The notes under the pieces are model-generated. The model did not search any database and was not told the DNA's origin. It saw nothing but the letters and a program-made list of their open reading frames with translations. The translations under genes and the position numbers were made by a program. From NCBI GenBank assembly GCA_039621445.1, contig CP154956.1, positions 29,022,667 through 29,086,666 on the forward strand: 64,000 bases of DNA, read 5' to 3'. How positions within the stretch are numbered: the stretch's first letter is position 1; each line of letters begins with the position of its first letter. The DNA comes from Euglena gracilis. Lineage: Eukaryota; Euglenida; Euglenophyceae; Euglenales. Shown here in pieces: positions 32,401 through 42,300 of the stretch.

Positions 32401-35313
32401 GTGGCATTTCTTGGCATTTGTCCAGATAACCTTTTTCCCGGTGTGGGAAACCAAAAAAATTTACTTCGTTCGCATGTTTTTTTCCCGCACCCACAACTGC
32501 TGGTTCCAGTTGTGTGGGAGATGTTTTTATGGATCCGGGTTACAGTTTTGCCCAAAAGTTTGTCCCAATTTTTAGGCAAAAATATTGTTCGGCTAAATTG
32601 ACAGATATTAGGTCTAAATTTTGGCTTAAATAAAATAAAAATCGGCCGAAATTTTGGCCAAAACCGCAAGCCCTCCTCCCCATGCAACTGGACCCGGGGC
32701 CAGGGATGGATGGGAAGCCCTTCGGTATTGAGGTAGGTGGTAGGGGGGGGGGGGGTCCCGACCCCCCCCCCTAGGGGGGTAAGGTGGTAGGGGGGGGTCC
32801 GGACCCCCCACCCCACCCCCTCCTTGACAGATGCCAAAAATAGCAGAAAATTTTCTTCCGGCGCACAGCGCCGGAAAATGAGCAAAAACTCCCCTTTTGC
32901 TGACTTTTGGACACATTGCCCTTTTTTTGATGTGTTGGTGTTTTCCCCCAAAAAAGTGTTCAAAAAATTTCAAAAAATAATCATTTTTGGATCGATTTTC
33001 AAAGAAAAATCAGGGATTTTTGACCGATTTCGACCCGATTTCCGGCCCTTTGCCCGTCCATGAAATCGAAAAATTTTCGGCCCCCCCTCAGTTTCGAGGT
33101 AGGAGGGGGGGTCCATCCCCCCCCCCCCCCCGTGTCGGGAGGGGGTCCGACCCACCCCCCCCCCCAAGGCTTCCCATCCATCCCTGCCCGGGGCTTAGTA
33201 GCATGCTGCTGTTTTTGTCTTAGCTGGTTTTTGTGCATTGCACTGGCATTCTCCGAAGTGTCCAGAACACAAATGAGAGCGGAACCTCCTGCACACTTCC
33301 CAAAACCTCGTTTGGTTGCCGCAAGGCTTAAAGGTCGTGTTGGCCTCCCCTGGCCGGGCTTTTGGAGTTTCAGAAGACGCCCAAGCCCCCCAGCCCCCCA
33401 GCCCCGACCCTCCCCCTGGGCTCAGGTGCGGGTGTGGCGGCTGGGGAAGGAGGCGCAGTCCATGGAGGCCAGCATGAAGGAGCACAAGGCGACCATCAAC
33501 GCCATCTGCCTGCGGGCGGGGGGCCAGCCACCCCCTTCAGTCTGGCGCAACCGGCAAGTACTTTCTTTACGACAGCCTGGAGGGACCAAGCAAATTTGTG
33601 CCAGTCTGAAGCTCAAGTGGTTTAAACATGAAAAATTCTAAAATAAAGCAAAAAAAACACGAATGAATTCATTCTTTTGAGTAGTCCCCCCTAGGAAGTT
33701 GAAGCCCATTCATTTTTGACCCACACCAGCTGATTTGTCAAATTGCAAAATACACCACAAGGCCTTCACCATAAAAACGTCACTGGCCGACTTGTCAGGT
33801 GACTTCCCACGGGGGGGGGGGTATAAATTTTGTTTGATGTACCCCAAAATATTGTTTTATGTTATATTGTATTATGTCTCCCCTGCCACCAATTTCACAT
33901 GCCAAACGGAATCTCCCCACAAAATATGATCTTCAAGATCAAAAGAGGAAACCGCTGTGGAGCTTCTTTGCACTCAATTTAATGATTTCTGTGCAAAAAG
34001 AGGATATTTTGGGGCATTTGGCATGATGAGTGGTTTGAGATGGCCACCTGATTTGTGTCATTGCTGGATGGGGGTTTGATTCCCCTCCTCTCTCATTCAA
34101 CCTCCCCCCAACTGCACATTTGAGCCAAACCACCGAGGGGTTCCTGAAATCCCGAACGGAAACCCGAGCGTTATACACTGGGGCGGAAAAGCTGCCATTC
34201 GGGGAGCTTTTTGCGAGAAAGGCCAGAAAATGATAATACAGAATATGAAAAATTCAAGCAAACATTACAAGGCCATCAGACAGCCAAAATGGGAAGACCA
34301 AGCAACGTCAGCCAGACGGACTTTTTCAGGGTGTTCCGTATATAGGTTTTATTTTTGAGTTGGGGGGGAGGGGCTGCGGGGGACCAGCAGTGCATCACGG
34401 CCTCCGACGACGGGTCGTGCATCGTGTGGGACGTGCAGCGCTACGTGCGGTCCAACATCATGTACGCCCAGACCTATTTCAAGGCGGTGGCGTACTTCAC
34501 CGACGAGAGCCAGATCCTGACGACCGGGTCGGACCGCAAGGCGTGGCTGCCTTGCAGCGCCTTCCCCTCGCCCCACCTCAGCCCGGAGTGTATTGGCGCA
34601 GTGTGCCGACGGTCGCCCAGCAATTTGAGCGTTTGTAAATCCGGAAGGCATTGCCAGGTCAGTCGTGTTCCTTCGCCATCTCCGCGCACATCCCACCTGC
34701 CATGGTTGTTGGTGCTGATGGTGGTCTGACCAGATGTCCTGGGTTTTTAGCAAATACCAAAGTTTTGGCAAATAGGGTGCCATACCACCACACATGATGT
34801 CTGTATCCTGCGCATCCCAGCACATCAGCACGTCACCTCAGGTCACGTACTGGGATGCATACGAGTGCTCCGCCATCCGAGAGCTGGAGGGGGCCAAGGC
34901 GGGAGAAGTGAACTGCCTCAACATCTCCCCGTCCGGGAAGTCCTTTGTTTCCGGCGGCACGGACAAGATCCTCAAGGTGTTTCCATCGCACCCCCCCAGC
35001 AATGCCACCGTTTTGCCACCAAGAAAGCTATTTGATTCTTTTTTGGCCTCTTTTTCATCCGGCACGTGATACGGCATATTATTCAAAGTCTGCCGGGTTT
35101 CCCCCCAACGGCACCACCCTGCTCCACACCCTCCAAACCCTGCCCCCCCACCCCCAGCTGTGGGACTACGACCAGGGGACGTGCGTCGCCATCGGCCTCG
35201 GCCACTCGGGCAACATCATCAAGGCGGTGTTCGCCCCGGACGGCGCCAGCGTCGTGTCCGTCGGGGACGAGGGCAGCATCTACGTGTGGCGCGTCGCCGC
35301 CGAGGACCGCTGA
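23381..35313 (+). CDS. CFAP52: CFAP52 (WDR16), cilia- and flagella-associated WD40 protein, 15 exons
   Basis: CFAP52 is a double beta-propeller WD40 protein of motile cilia, associated with the doublet microtubules of the axoneme. Exons: 23381-23450, 23966-24081, 25540-25626, 25964-26144, 26588-26775, 29915-30051, 30229-30297, 30461-30584, 31164-31235, 31676-31738, 32019-32255, 33426-33521, 34382-34540, 34842-34976, 35158-35313. All joins are in phase and give about 629 residues, against about 620 in animals. Diagnostic segments in order are LELQSVIGFGG, SGQVTHMGFQ, LVIWDLTTGRPICG, FVGTTSGDVL, LVGSGSGEVALL, QLQGAITSV, ELFATC, DIRVW, GKSIVSGWSDGKIRAFGP, LISGGADSQVRVW, ASDDGSCIVWDVQR, SAIRELEG, FVSGGTDKILK and GLGHSGNI, ending IYVWRVAAEDR. 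The start ATG precedes the conserved N-terminus by 20 codons. Ten or eleven introns are GT-AG, two look GC-AG, and introns 9 and 12 (perhaps 10) are nonconventional. Confidence 0.95.
23966..24081 (+). CDS. CFAP52: CFAP52 exon 2
   Basis: Acceptor cccctaacag. Encodes HIHPSGKHLIYPIGSCVVIRE, a first-propeller blade. Donor gtgtgc after FLL is chosen over a downstream gtactg, because only this keeps FL-x-GH in phase with exon 3. Confidence 0.9.
25418..25455 (+). repeat. (GGGT)n in CFAP52 intron 2
   Basis: Nine GGGT-like tetramers just upstream of exon 3. Confidence 0.95.
25540..25626 (+). CDS. CFAP52: CFAP52 exon 3
   Basis: Acceptor tcccctcag, donor gtgttc. Encodes GHTDRVSCVTMSASGKYVASGQVTHMGFQ (positions along the exon), including the family-typical SGQVT-x-MGF. 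Confidence 0.93.
25964..26144 (+). CDS. CFAP52: CFAP52 exon 4
   Basis: Acceptor cccccccag, donor gtacgt. Encodes ADICVFDF through LVIWDLTTGRPICG, with one base of the next Gly codon. Confidence 0.94.
26588..26775 (+). CDS. CFAP52: CFAP52 exon 5
   Basis: Acceptor ccgacag. Encodes a WD blade ending VLRVWDIDFTNRKINPT, then KTVVIEPG. The donor gtctgc follows a GGGG run. The next intron is 3.1 kb and contains the J-domain element. Confidence 0.93.
27487..27740 (+). repeat. Left direct repeat of the J-domain element
   Basis: Shares with 29518-29718 an ordered set of blocks: AGCTGGCCCAAATTTCT, AAAGAGATG, AGAGCCAAAGA, then a long block around 27607-27725 (CACCAAAACTGTCACAAAAG onward) ending in a G-run. 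It is longer than the right copy by small insertions. Confidence 0.7.
27848..29544 (+). pseudogene. Decayed ORF: DnaJ J-domain, IGEAxxPGPP motif, CCCH zinc finger
   Basis: The first part (27848-28375) contains a J-domain-like stretch: PWQALGV, then YKRISFLIHPDKC with the HPD tripeptide at 27992-28000, then EAFQKLGDAKDWV. A frameshift near 28375 moves reading to the frame of 28376-28530, which carries HDWKEGEQIGEAEKPGPP (28453-28506) and ends at TAG 28528-28530. The same frame then runs open to 29544 and encodes two CCCH-like fingers: one lacking its first Cys (CLYPYCPYQH, 28846-28875) and one intact C-x5-C-x6-C-x3-H (28972-29025). A Gln-rich basic tail follows. One frameshift and one stop indicate decay. 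The J-domain would normally recruit Hsp70; the finger would bind RNA. The start is not defined. Confidence 0.6.
29518..29718 (+). repeat. Right direct repeat of the J-domain element
   Basis: Same orientation as 27487-27740, with the best match at 29590-29705. It ends at a similar G-run after AAAGGTTGGACCC. Confidence 0.7.
29915..30051 (+). CDS. CFAP52: CFAP52 exon 6
   Basis: Acceptor ctgtccacag, donor gtgtgc in phase 2. Encodes DKYAFVGTTSGDVLCVQL and ends ACMTDEG. Confidence 0.92.
30229..30297 (+). CDS. CFAP52: CFAP52 exon 7
   Basis: Acceptor cccttcag, donor gtgtgc in phase 2. Encodes DLLVGSGSGEVALLHKGDLKNI, the conserved LVGSG blade. Confidence 0.92.
30461..30584 (+). CDS. CFAP52: CFAP52 exon 8
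   Basis: Acceptor cccctccag, donor gtgctg. Encodes SVQLQGAITSV through FKEELRQ. Confidence 0.92.
31164..31235 (+). CDS. CFAP52: CFAP52 exon 9
   Basis: Acceptor cgccgcag. Encodes TCHFERINDCCFPAGYSELFATCS. No usable GT donor follows. The frame reads on to 31328 as low-complexity sequence, which I treat as intron. Confidence 0.85.
31236..31675 (+). other. CFAP52 intron 9, nonconventional
   Basis: The required protein join (FATCSA-NHDIRVW) falls where neither GT nor AG exists. A GCC direct repeat makes the border ambiguous (31236-31239 to 31675-31678). CCCAGCCCCG at 31237-31246 is perfectly complementary to CGGGGCTGGG at 31665-31674, so the intron ends can form a 10-bp helix. Confidence 0.75.
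31676..31738 (+). CDS. CFAP52: CFAP52 exon 10
   Basis: Encodes ANHDIRVWNAKTTQELLRIQV. If the following intron is GT-AG the exon ends at 31735 instead. Confidence 0.8.
32019..32255 (+). CDS. CFAP52: CFAP52 exon 11
   Basis: Encodes PNLECNCVCFSPDGKSI, DGKIRAFGPQSGKLLYVIHDAHK and LISGGADSQ. A GT-AG reading of the preceding intron (acceptor ending 32009) would add PCP and drop a Val. The nonconventional join gives RIQVPNLEC, which fits the family better. An 11-residue insert, TQGMKRVSGNL, sits between AHK and AGVTAL. Confidence 0.85.
32256..33425 (+). other. CFAP52 intron 11, non-GT donor (gcatgt..ctcag)
   Basis: The only join that keeps DSQ-VRVW in phase uses GC at the donor, or a junction shifted by up to three bases within a CAGG repeat. 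CCCAGG at 32251-32256 can pair with CCTGGG at 33415-33420, so this may be an intermediate-type intron. It contains a 486-bp hAT-like MITE. Confidence 0.65.
32701..33186 (+). mobile_element. hAT-like MITE family A, copy 2, with 8-bp target duplication
   Basis: Starts CAGGGATGG and ends CCATCCCTG, and is flanked on both sides by the identical octamer CCCGGGGC (32693-32700 and 33187-33194). CAGGG-type termini plus an 8-bp duplication are the signature of hAT transposons. There is no transposase, so it is a non-autonomous derivative. It lies in CFAP52 intron 11. Confidence 0.85.
33426..33521 (+). CDS. CFAP52: CFAP52 exon 12
   Basis: Acceptor tgggctcag. Encodes VRVWRLGKEAQSMEASMKEH then KATINAICLRAG. 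A GT donor at 33558 would add 12 poorly conserved residues. Confidence 0.85.
33522..34381 (+). other. CFAP52 intron 12, nonconventional
   Basis: In this register CAG is exactly at +4 to +6 (33525-33527) and CTG exactly at -8 to -6 (34374-34376), with CAGCC/GGCTG pairing. The junction lies in a G-run shared by both borders, so it is ambiguous. The join is in phase 0 and gives CLRAGDQQCITAS, matching the family pattern. A GT-AG alternative (33558 to 34387) would insert extra residues. Confidence 0.65.
34382..34540 (+). CDS. CFAP52: CFAP52 exon 13
   Basis: Encodes DQQCITASDDGSCIVWDVQR and ILTTGSDRK. The donor side reads aag|gcgtgg, so intron 13 appears to be GC-AG. Confidence 0.88.
34842..34976 (+). 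CDS. CFAP52: CFAP52 exon 14
   Basis: Acceptor tcacctcag, donor gtgttt. Encodes VTYWDAYECSAIRELEG and FVSGGTDKILK. Confidence 0.93.
35158..35313 (+). CDS. CFAP52: CFAP52 exon 15 with stop
   Basis: Acceptor cacccccag. Encodes LWDYDQGTCVAIGLGHSGNI and ends SIYVWRVAAEDR followed by TGA, the expected C-terminus of the last propeller blade. Confidence 0.94.
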   Translation: MWDYDQGTCVAIGLGHSGNIIKAVFAPDGASVVSVGDEGSIYVWRVAAEDR

Positions 35314-37919
35314 GCGGTGCCCTCGGCGCCGATGGACACGCCCCTTGGCCGAGGGCCTCCCAGGGCAGGTCGGGGAGGGGCCCCTGCTCGGGAGCGGGGC
35401 AATGAACCGGCTGTTTTCCGCCTCTTCATCCTCCCCATGGGTCACAGCCCCCTGTGTCTAACACCCCCCCCCAGTCGGAAGACGCCTTTTTGGCGGTTTG
35501 GCCAGGCTGCGGAAGTGCTTCCGCGGACTTGCCCAATTCCGCGGACTTATTTTTGATTTGGAATCCTCCTTCTGACGGCCGACCCGGGCGGAGGACACCC
35601 CTTTGGTCAGAACCCTGTGTCTAACGACCCCCCCCCCCCTGGATCGGAGGACAGATATTTTGGACAGCGAGAGGAGGTATGGTCGTCCTTGTTGATGCGG
35701 ATGTTGCGGCCGTCCACAGGCCGCCAGTGACAAAATAGCTCCGTTTGGTAATATTCTCTTGGAAAGGGATTCACGTTGATGTGCGAGCCAGCCCTATTCT
35801 TGTCCAGCCGACGCCACGCGAAAAGCCCCCCCCCCCCCCCAGGTGCCTACCTTCATGCTGGTTCTCAGGGGGGGGGGGTTATAGCAGGATTGCCTCACCC
35901 CCATCTCGCTGTTGTCCAGTGTTGTGTTCACCTTCCCCCCTTCCTGGCCCGTCCCCTGCCTGTCCTCCCCCTCCAACCTGCTAGATCCCTGGCCGGCGTT
36001 TGGCCAGTGGTTGGCTGCAAGACACCCAGTGCATGCTTCCCATGTAAACACTTTTCATGCTAAAACTTTAAAACTTTACATGCTACACATATGTAAACCG
36101 ACAAATGAAATCCTCGCTTTTTTTTTTTTGACCCCCATCCCAGCCGAGTTCGGGGTCAGGTTGTGTCGCTTCCTCGTTTCCGCCCAAAGTGTGGTGCTTC
36201 CTTTTCAAATCCAGAGTCGTCTCTTTCTATGCTGAAGTGGGGCTTTGGAGAGGGCAGGTGCCGCTCGCAACACTTGGAGGCACTTGGATTGCGCCGACAC
36301 ATCTTTTAACTCTGCATGTTTGTATGATCATCACTTTGTGTATTTTTTTGAATGAGGATGAGATCGCCTTGACCTTCCAATCCGTATTCCCGTTGGAAAT
36401 GAGGGAAGTCTTGCTCCCACTGGTTTTGGCCCTCAGACTGTCAAATATTTCGACTTGCAGGAAAGAAAGCAGGAAAAGTTACGCAACAAGTTAAATCAAA
36501 ACTAGGTGTAAGTCAGGCCAAAAATTCCACAACTGGGAGAGAGTTGCGTCCATTCCTTAAAGTCCCCTTTCACTCCCCGAGGGAAACTGACGAGGGAGGG
36601 AGGAAACAAAGACCTCGCGAGGTGTCTTGGTGACGCCATATGTTTCAGTCAGAAGGTCGTCCGTCAGACCTGGTGAAAGAAAAAGCGTCAGAAGGGGCAA
36701 GAAAAGGCGTCGGCAGCCGTCACGCCGAAGCCACGTCGTCAGCCAACTCCGGCGAGGCGAGGGCTCCAAGCCCAACGCGCCGCAATCAAACAGCAAGCCG
36801 CCGGCGAGCAAGGCATGGCCGAGCCACCGCTGCCTCTCGTCGCAAAAGCAACTTCTTCCCCAGCTCGTCTTTCATTTGCGTCGACGGTTGAGTATTTGGC
36901 TTTAAAATTTGGTTATCGGTTTGTTCTTCTTGCTCTAGATTCTTTTTTTGGCCTTTCTGGTTGACGTCGAAGTTGAGCCGAGTTGAATTGGTTTTTTTCC
37001 CCTGTCCCCTTGTAGTCGAGCAAAAACTAGGTGGAAATTAGGAGTCGGGCCATCCGGTGCCAGAGGCGCGAGGCAGGGACGAGGGCATGGCCAGCATCCC
37101 AGCAAGGCCTCTGCTCTTCGCCCTTGGTGTTCCTTCCTCCCTGGTGGTTTTCCTTTCGGGAGAGCACAAGGGCCGACGGGGGGGTTGGGGATAAAAGCCA
37201 ACTCCGGCGCCAGTGGATTTAGGAGGGAATCAGAAAGCACATAGCGCGCAAGTCAAGCTGCACCGTGGCGAGCAAGAGATGGTCGCACAATTGCGGGGCC
37301 CGTGGTGCCTCTCAAAGTAACCTCTGGAGGCGTAAATGGGCGTAAAAAAAAAAAGACGGCAGGAAAATCAAAAAAAAACACCAAGCGCCAAATCGCTGTT
37401 GGGAAGGGAAATCCAATATGTACAGTGGGAAACTCTCCAATATGTACAGTGTTTATTATGCATACTCCCATATATTTCATGTCCCAATCAGTGCTTTTGC
37501 TTAGGACCCGGGGGGTACTGCTGGGAAAAAAGCCAATCGGCTAAACAGCGGGACAAAGTGGACTGCTAGGGGGAGGAGGGGGGGGGGGTTCCGGGTGGGT
37601 CCCTCGGACTGGAAAAATTGAGGGTTTTCTTTTTGTTAACCAGGGTTTTTGGCCGATTGTTTTTCCAAAAATTCCCAAAAATGGCCACAAACGGGCATTT
37701 TTGGGGGTCCCATAAAAAAATTTTTGGCGCTTCGCGCCGAAAAAAAAAATCCACTAGCTAGCCCTGCTAGCAGACCCCCGGGGGGGGGGGGGGGGGTCCG
37801 CCAGAAAACCCCCCAGCCCAATTTGGACTAGCCCCAGTCCAGCCCCCCCGGGGGGGGGGACTGCAATCCCTTAAGCAAAAGCCTGGTCCCAATCTTTGGA
37901 AACTCAAATATATACAGTT

Positions 37920-37972
<53 letters not shown>

Positions 37973-38313
37973 TCGCGCGCGCGCGCACACCCCAAGATAT
38001 TCAGTCCCTATCGCTTCTTTAAAAAGCGATTGTGGACTGAATTCGTTTGGACTGAACTGAATTTTGTCGGGATGTTTGGCGGAAAAACTCAAACCAGAAG
38101 GCCAGAGGTTGGGGTGGGGTCAAGTTTAAAGCGGTGGGGTCCAAATTTTCCAGGCGGACGCGGGTGAGACGGGAAAAAATGCAATTTCGCACGCTCAGAA
38201 ACACAAAAATTGATGTAAAAAATATTGGTTTCGAAAAGAGGAATTGCCATTATGCAAATAAAACACAGTGGCACAGTGACTGCTCCACTTCTTTGCCACA
38301 TCAACCCACCACC
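35314..38313. other. Convergent intergenic region, no gene recognised
   Basis: Contains relatives of the TGTCCAACGACC repeat (35450-35670), an unassigned basic open frame at 36627-36905 (+), a GGCGC-TTC-GCGCC hairpin at 37727-37738 and a (GT)n/(GC)n run at 37919-37986. It separates the 3' ends of CFAP52 (+) and RRF (-). Confidence 0.6.
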
Positions 38314-38953
38314 CAGGGCAGAACGGGAAGGCCTGGTGGGGGGGGTCGACGCCCCCACCCGGGAGGTGAGGGGGGGGTCGACCCCCCCCACCCTCCACAG
38401 TATTTTCACCGATTTCGGGAAAACAGGGATTTGGGCCAGAAAAAATTTTGAAATTTTTTTTGAAAAATGAACCCAAAACACATGATTTTTTGATGGAAAA
38501 CCACATTTTTCTCACAAAAAAATCTCAAAAAATTCAGGGTTAAAAATTGGTAGTTTTTGGGGGACCGAAGGTCAAAAAAAGATGACAAAATTTTGGCACA
38601 ATCAAATTTTACTGACATTTTTTCTCTTTGAAATTTTTTGGACTTTCAATGGCATTTTTTGCTTCAAAAACCTCTCAAAATCAACATTTTGAGAAAATGT
38701 TGAATTTTTTGAACGTGTGGAAAAATGGGGTTTTGGGTGGTTTTTGGGGGACCTCCTATATAGGTCCCAAAATGGGTCAAAAAAACACGTGGCGCCGAAG
38801 GCGCCGGAGAAATTTTTTCGGGTCCAGAAATTGCTCCCGGAAATACGGGAAGAGGTGGTGGGGGGGTGGTCGACCCCCCCACCCACCATGCAGGGGGTGT
38901 GGTCGACCCCCCCCCACCACCCTGGCTGTTCGGCCGATTCCCGTTCTGCCCTG
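38314..38953 (+). mobile_element. hAT-like MITE family B, copy 1, with 8-bp target duplication
   Basis: Termini CAGGGCAGAACGGGAA and TTCCCGTTCTGCCCTG are inverted repeats, and the octamer CCACCACC flanks both sides (38306-38313 and 38954-38961). The interior is A/T-rich with a GGCGCC-type hairpin near 38791-38805. It lies just downstream of the RRF stop. Confidence 0.85.
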
Positions 38954-39133
38954 CCACCACCCACATCAAATGGTCCATCACAAAAAATTCAGCTGGTGTG
39001 TTTCGGTTTCAGCAGCGGGTGGGGGACAGGCAATGATTTTGGGGGGAACAATAGAGGGTGTGTCTTTGTGAACTGGAGAGACTTCTCAAAATGCAAGTGA
39101 TTTGTTTGACGTTCAAAATTCAAAGTGGGCGTA

Positions 39134-39261
39134 CTATACAGTGGTGAGATCCTTCTCCTTAACCGCAATCAATTCGTCCAGCTTTTTTACAAACTTGTCA
39201 GTGATCTTTTGGACATCTCCCTTCAGGCCCTCCTCAGCATTCTCAGACAACTTGAACTTGT
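39134..39261 (-). CDS. RRF: RRF exon 5 with stop
   Basis: Acceptor ttcccttgtag. Encodes the C-terminal helix through [18 protein letters not shown], stop TAG at 39136-39134. Confidence 0.95.
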
Positions 39262-39314
39262 CTACAAGGGAATACAAATGGAAGATAGAGGGGAGCAGGC
39301 TTCGTCCTCAGGCA

Positions 39315-39356
<42 letters not shown>

Positions 39357-42300
39357 CTTGAGGAAAAACCAAAACAAATTTTCAAAGTGATATTCATTTC
39401 AGCATGATAATTGTTGGAGAAGCAGAACGGGAAGGCCTGGTGGGGAGGGGGTGGTCGACTCCCCCACCCACACAGCATTTTCACCAATTTTGGGGAAACA
39501 GGAAAAAATTTGAATTTTTTTTGAAAAATGAACACAAAATACATGTTTTTTTTATGGAAAACCACATTTTTTTCACAAAAATCTCAAAAATTTCAGGTTC
39601 AAAAATTGGCAGTTTTTAGGAGGGGGGTGAAAAACAAGGGGTTAGGGTTAGGGTTAGGGTTAGGGTTAGGGTTCGTTTTTTTCGTTCGTTCGTACTTAGG
39701 GTTAGGGTTAGGGTTCACCCTAACCCTAACCCTATCATAAATCTGTATAATAAATCTGTAAATAGTATTATATATAAGCGAGACGTGCTCTCGCCATTGA
39801 AAACATAACGAATATCCGTTCCAGGTTCAAAAATTGGCAGTTTTTAGGAGGGGGGTGAAAAACAAGAAGGTCAAAAAAATTGAACCAAATTTTGGCACAA
39901 TCAAAATATACTGAGATTTTTCTCTTGGATATTTTTGGGATTTTCAACAGCATTTTTTTGCTTCAAAAACCTCTCAAAATCAAAATTTTGAGAAACGTTG
40001 AAATTTTGGAAGGTGTGAAAAGATGGGGTTTTGGGGGACCTCCTTTATGGGTCCCAAAATGGGTCCAAAATACACCCGGTGTCTTTGGCACTGGGAAAAA
40101 TTTTTTGTGTCCGGAAGTACGGGAAGGTGGGGGGGGTGGCCAACCCCCCACCCACCATGCTGGGGGTGGGAGGGGGTCGACCTCCCCACCCACCATCCTG
40201 GCTGTTGGGCCGATTCCCGTTCTGCCCTGGGACCAATGCACGTCAGCGTAACCCGGGAGGACCCCCAAAGCCGGGCTGTCTGAAAGCATTCTCCGCTTCA
40301 TGCCAGAACCCATAGGTCCCCCAGTCCCCAGCACAGGCCCTGGAACCCCCTCGGGGAGTCCAGGGCCGGAGAAAAATGAAAAAAAAAAGACGCCAAGGGC
40401 ACACCCCCCACTCGTAATTCCCAGTGATTTTGGGCACTTGTTGGGCAAAAATATGCAAAAATGGCAGAAATTCTGGATCGAAATGCCAGAAGAAAAATTC
40501 GCCCAGGGAGGACAAAAATATCATCTATTTTTATTGCATGTGACAAAAGAAAACATTGCAAATTTCGGATCATTTTGCGCCCCGTAACCATAAATTTTGC
40601 CGCCATAAGTTGGACAAAAAGAAACCACTGGCAAGGGAGCACCGTTTGGGGCAGGCTTCCTTTTAAGACCCCCAGGGGGGTCCCCCCCACCCACCCACAC
40701 CCAGGGTGGCGCGGGACCCCCCCCCAAATCGGGCCCGTTAGAGGCAATTTTCAAAAATTTTCGGCGCTTCGCGCCGAAAAGGTATACCCAGCGCCTCCGG
40801 TACCTCCGATTAAATGAGCTTTGGTTTGATGACTTTGACCCAAATGGACTTCAAATCAGTGGACATCAAATCCACTTGGACCCAAAACAGACTTGGTCAA
40901 ATCCACTTTACTCCAAATGCACTTGGTCAGCTATTCAGATTCTGAAAATGCATCTGATTCAGTACGGGCATGACCACAGCTGCAAACCTGCCGACTTGAG
41001 CACGTCACGTCGCACATTGCGAATTGCCACTTTACCTTCTTCCCCCATCTTGCTGACCATTTTGACCATTTCCTGCAAAATGAGAAAAAGGTGAGGAGAT
41101 CTAAAAACTTTGAGCGTGTCAACAACAAACAGTATAGGCCCTCTCCATCTCACTTTTGAGGCTGTGGGGATGAGAAAGCATGAGTGCAGCCCTGAGGGGG
41201 GGGGACCAACACCATAACTTACCAACCGGTCCGAAATGGCCAAAAATGGCCTTTTGCTTGTTTTCAGGGTACCAGCCGGCAGGGGGGGGGGGGGAAAGCA
41301 ACTGGGCCCTTCAAATTATGCAAGTCAAAAAAATGCAAAAAAATGCAAAAAAATGCAAAAAAATGCAACTTGCATGAAAAACCTGAGAAAAAGCTGGAAT
41401 ATAACAGAGCTTTGCTGCCTAAGATCAAAAAAAATTTCCAGGGCAAAATATTTTATGCAAAAAAATGCAAAAAAAAATGCAAAAAAATCCATAAATATGG
41501 CAACCAACAACAAAATTTTTTTCCAGGGCAAAATATTTTATGTAGAAAATGCAAAAATATGCAAAAAAATTCAAAACATATGGCAACCAACTACAAAAAT
41601 TTTTCCGGGGAAAATATTTTATGCAAAAAAATGCAAAAAAAATGCAAATTTCGGGAAAAGCCGATTATGCAAAAAAATTGCAAATTATGCAAGTTGCATT
41701 TCCCCCCCCCTGCAGCCGGCTGGCAGCTGGACCCCATTTTTTGGGCAAGTGGCCAGAGTGACTGGCCCTCCTCTGGGGGGGGGGGGGAGTGAGTGTCTGA
41801 TCCCTTGAAAAGTGACTGATTGGTTTTGTGAAAGTGGAAAGTGACCTCCTCCCCCTGAATATTTTTTCAAAAAATTTTCAGCTGCTTTGCACCAGAGATT
41901 TTTTGGTCCAGCCCGGCTTTGCCAGGATGGCCCAGCTTTATTTCAATGAACCCCGGCGGAAGGGTCCGCAGCCCAGCTGGGAGCTGCCTGGAAAGAAAAT
42001 GCTGGCTGGCTGGCTGGACTCCACCACCCGCAGGCAGGGTCACCTCTGGCTGAAGAAAACCCTTGACCAGTAAACTTCCATATATGGGTACGAGGGTTCA
42101 TCACGGTCGTGAATATCATGAATATGTGCGTCCAACGCATTTAATGAATACACATGTGGATTTGAACTCAGCTCACCTCACTTCTAGGCCACCACCAACT
42201 CACTTCTGGGCCACTACCTTAAATAGGAGACTGTGAACTGTGAACTGTAAAAAAAAATGTTGCATCGCACAGCAATCTCTCTGGAGGAGAGGACGAAAAG

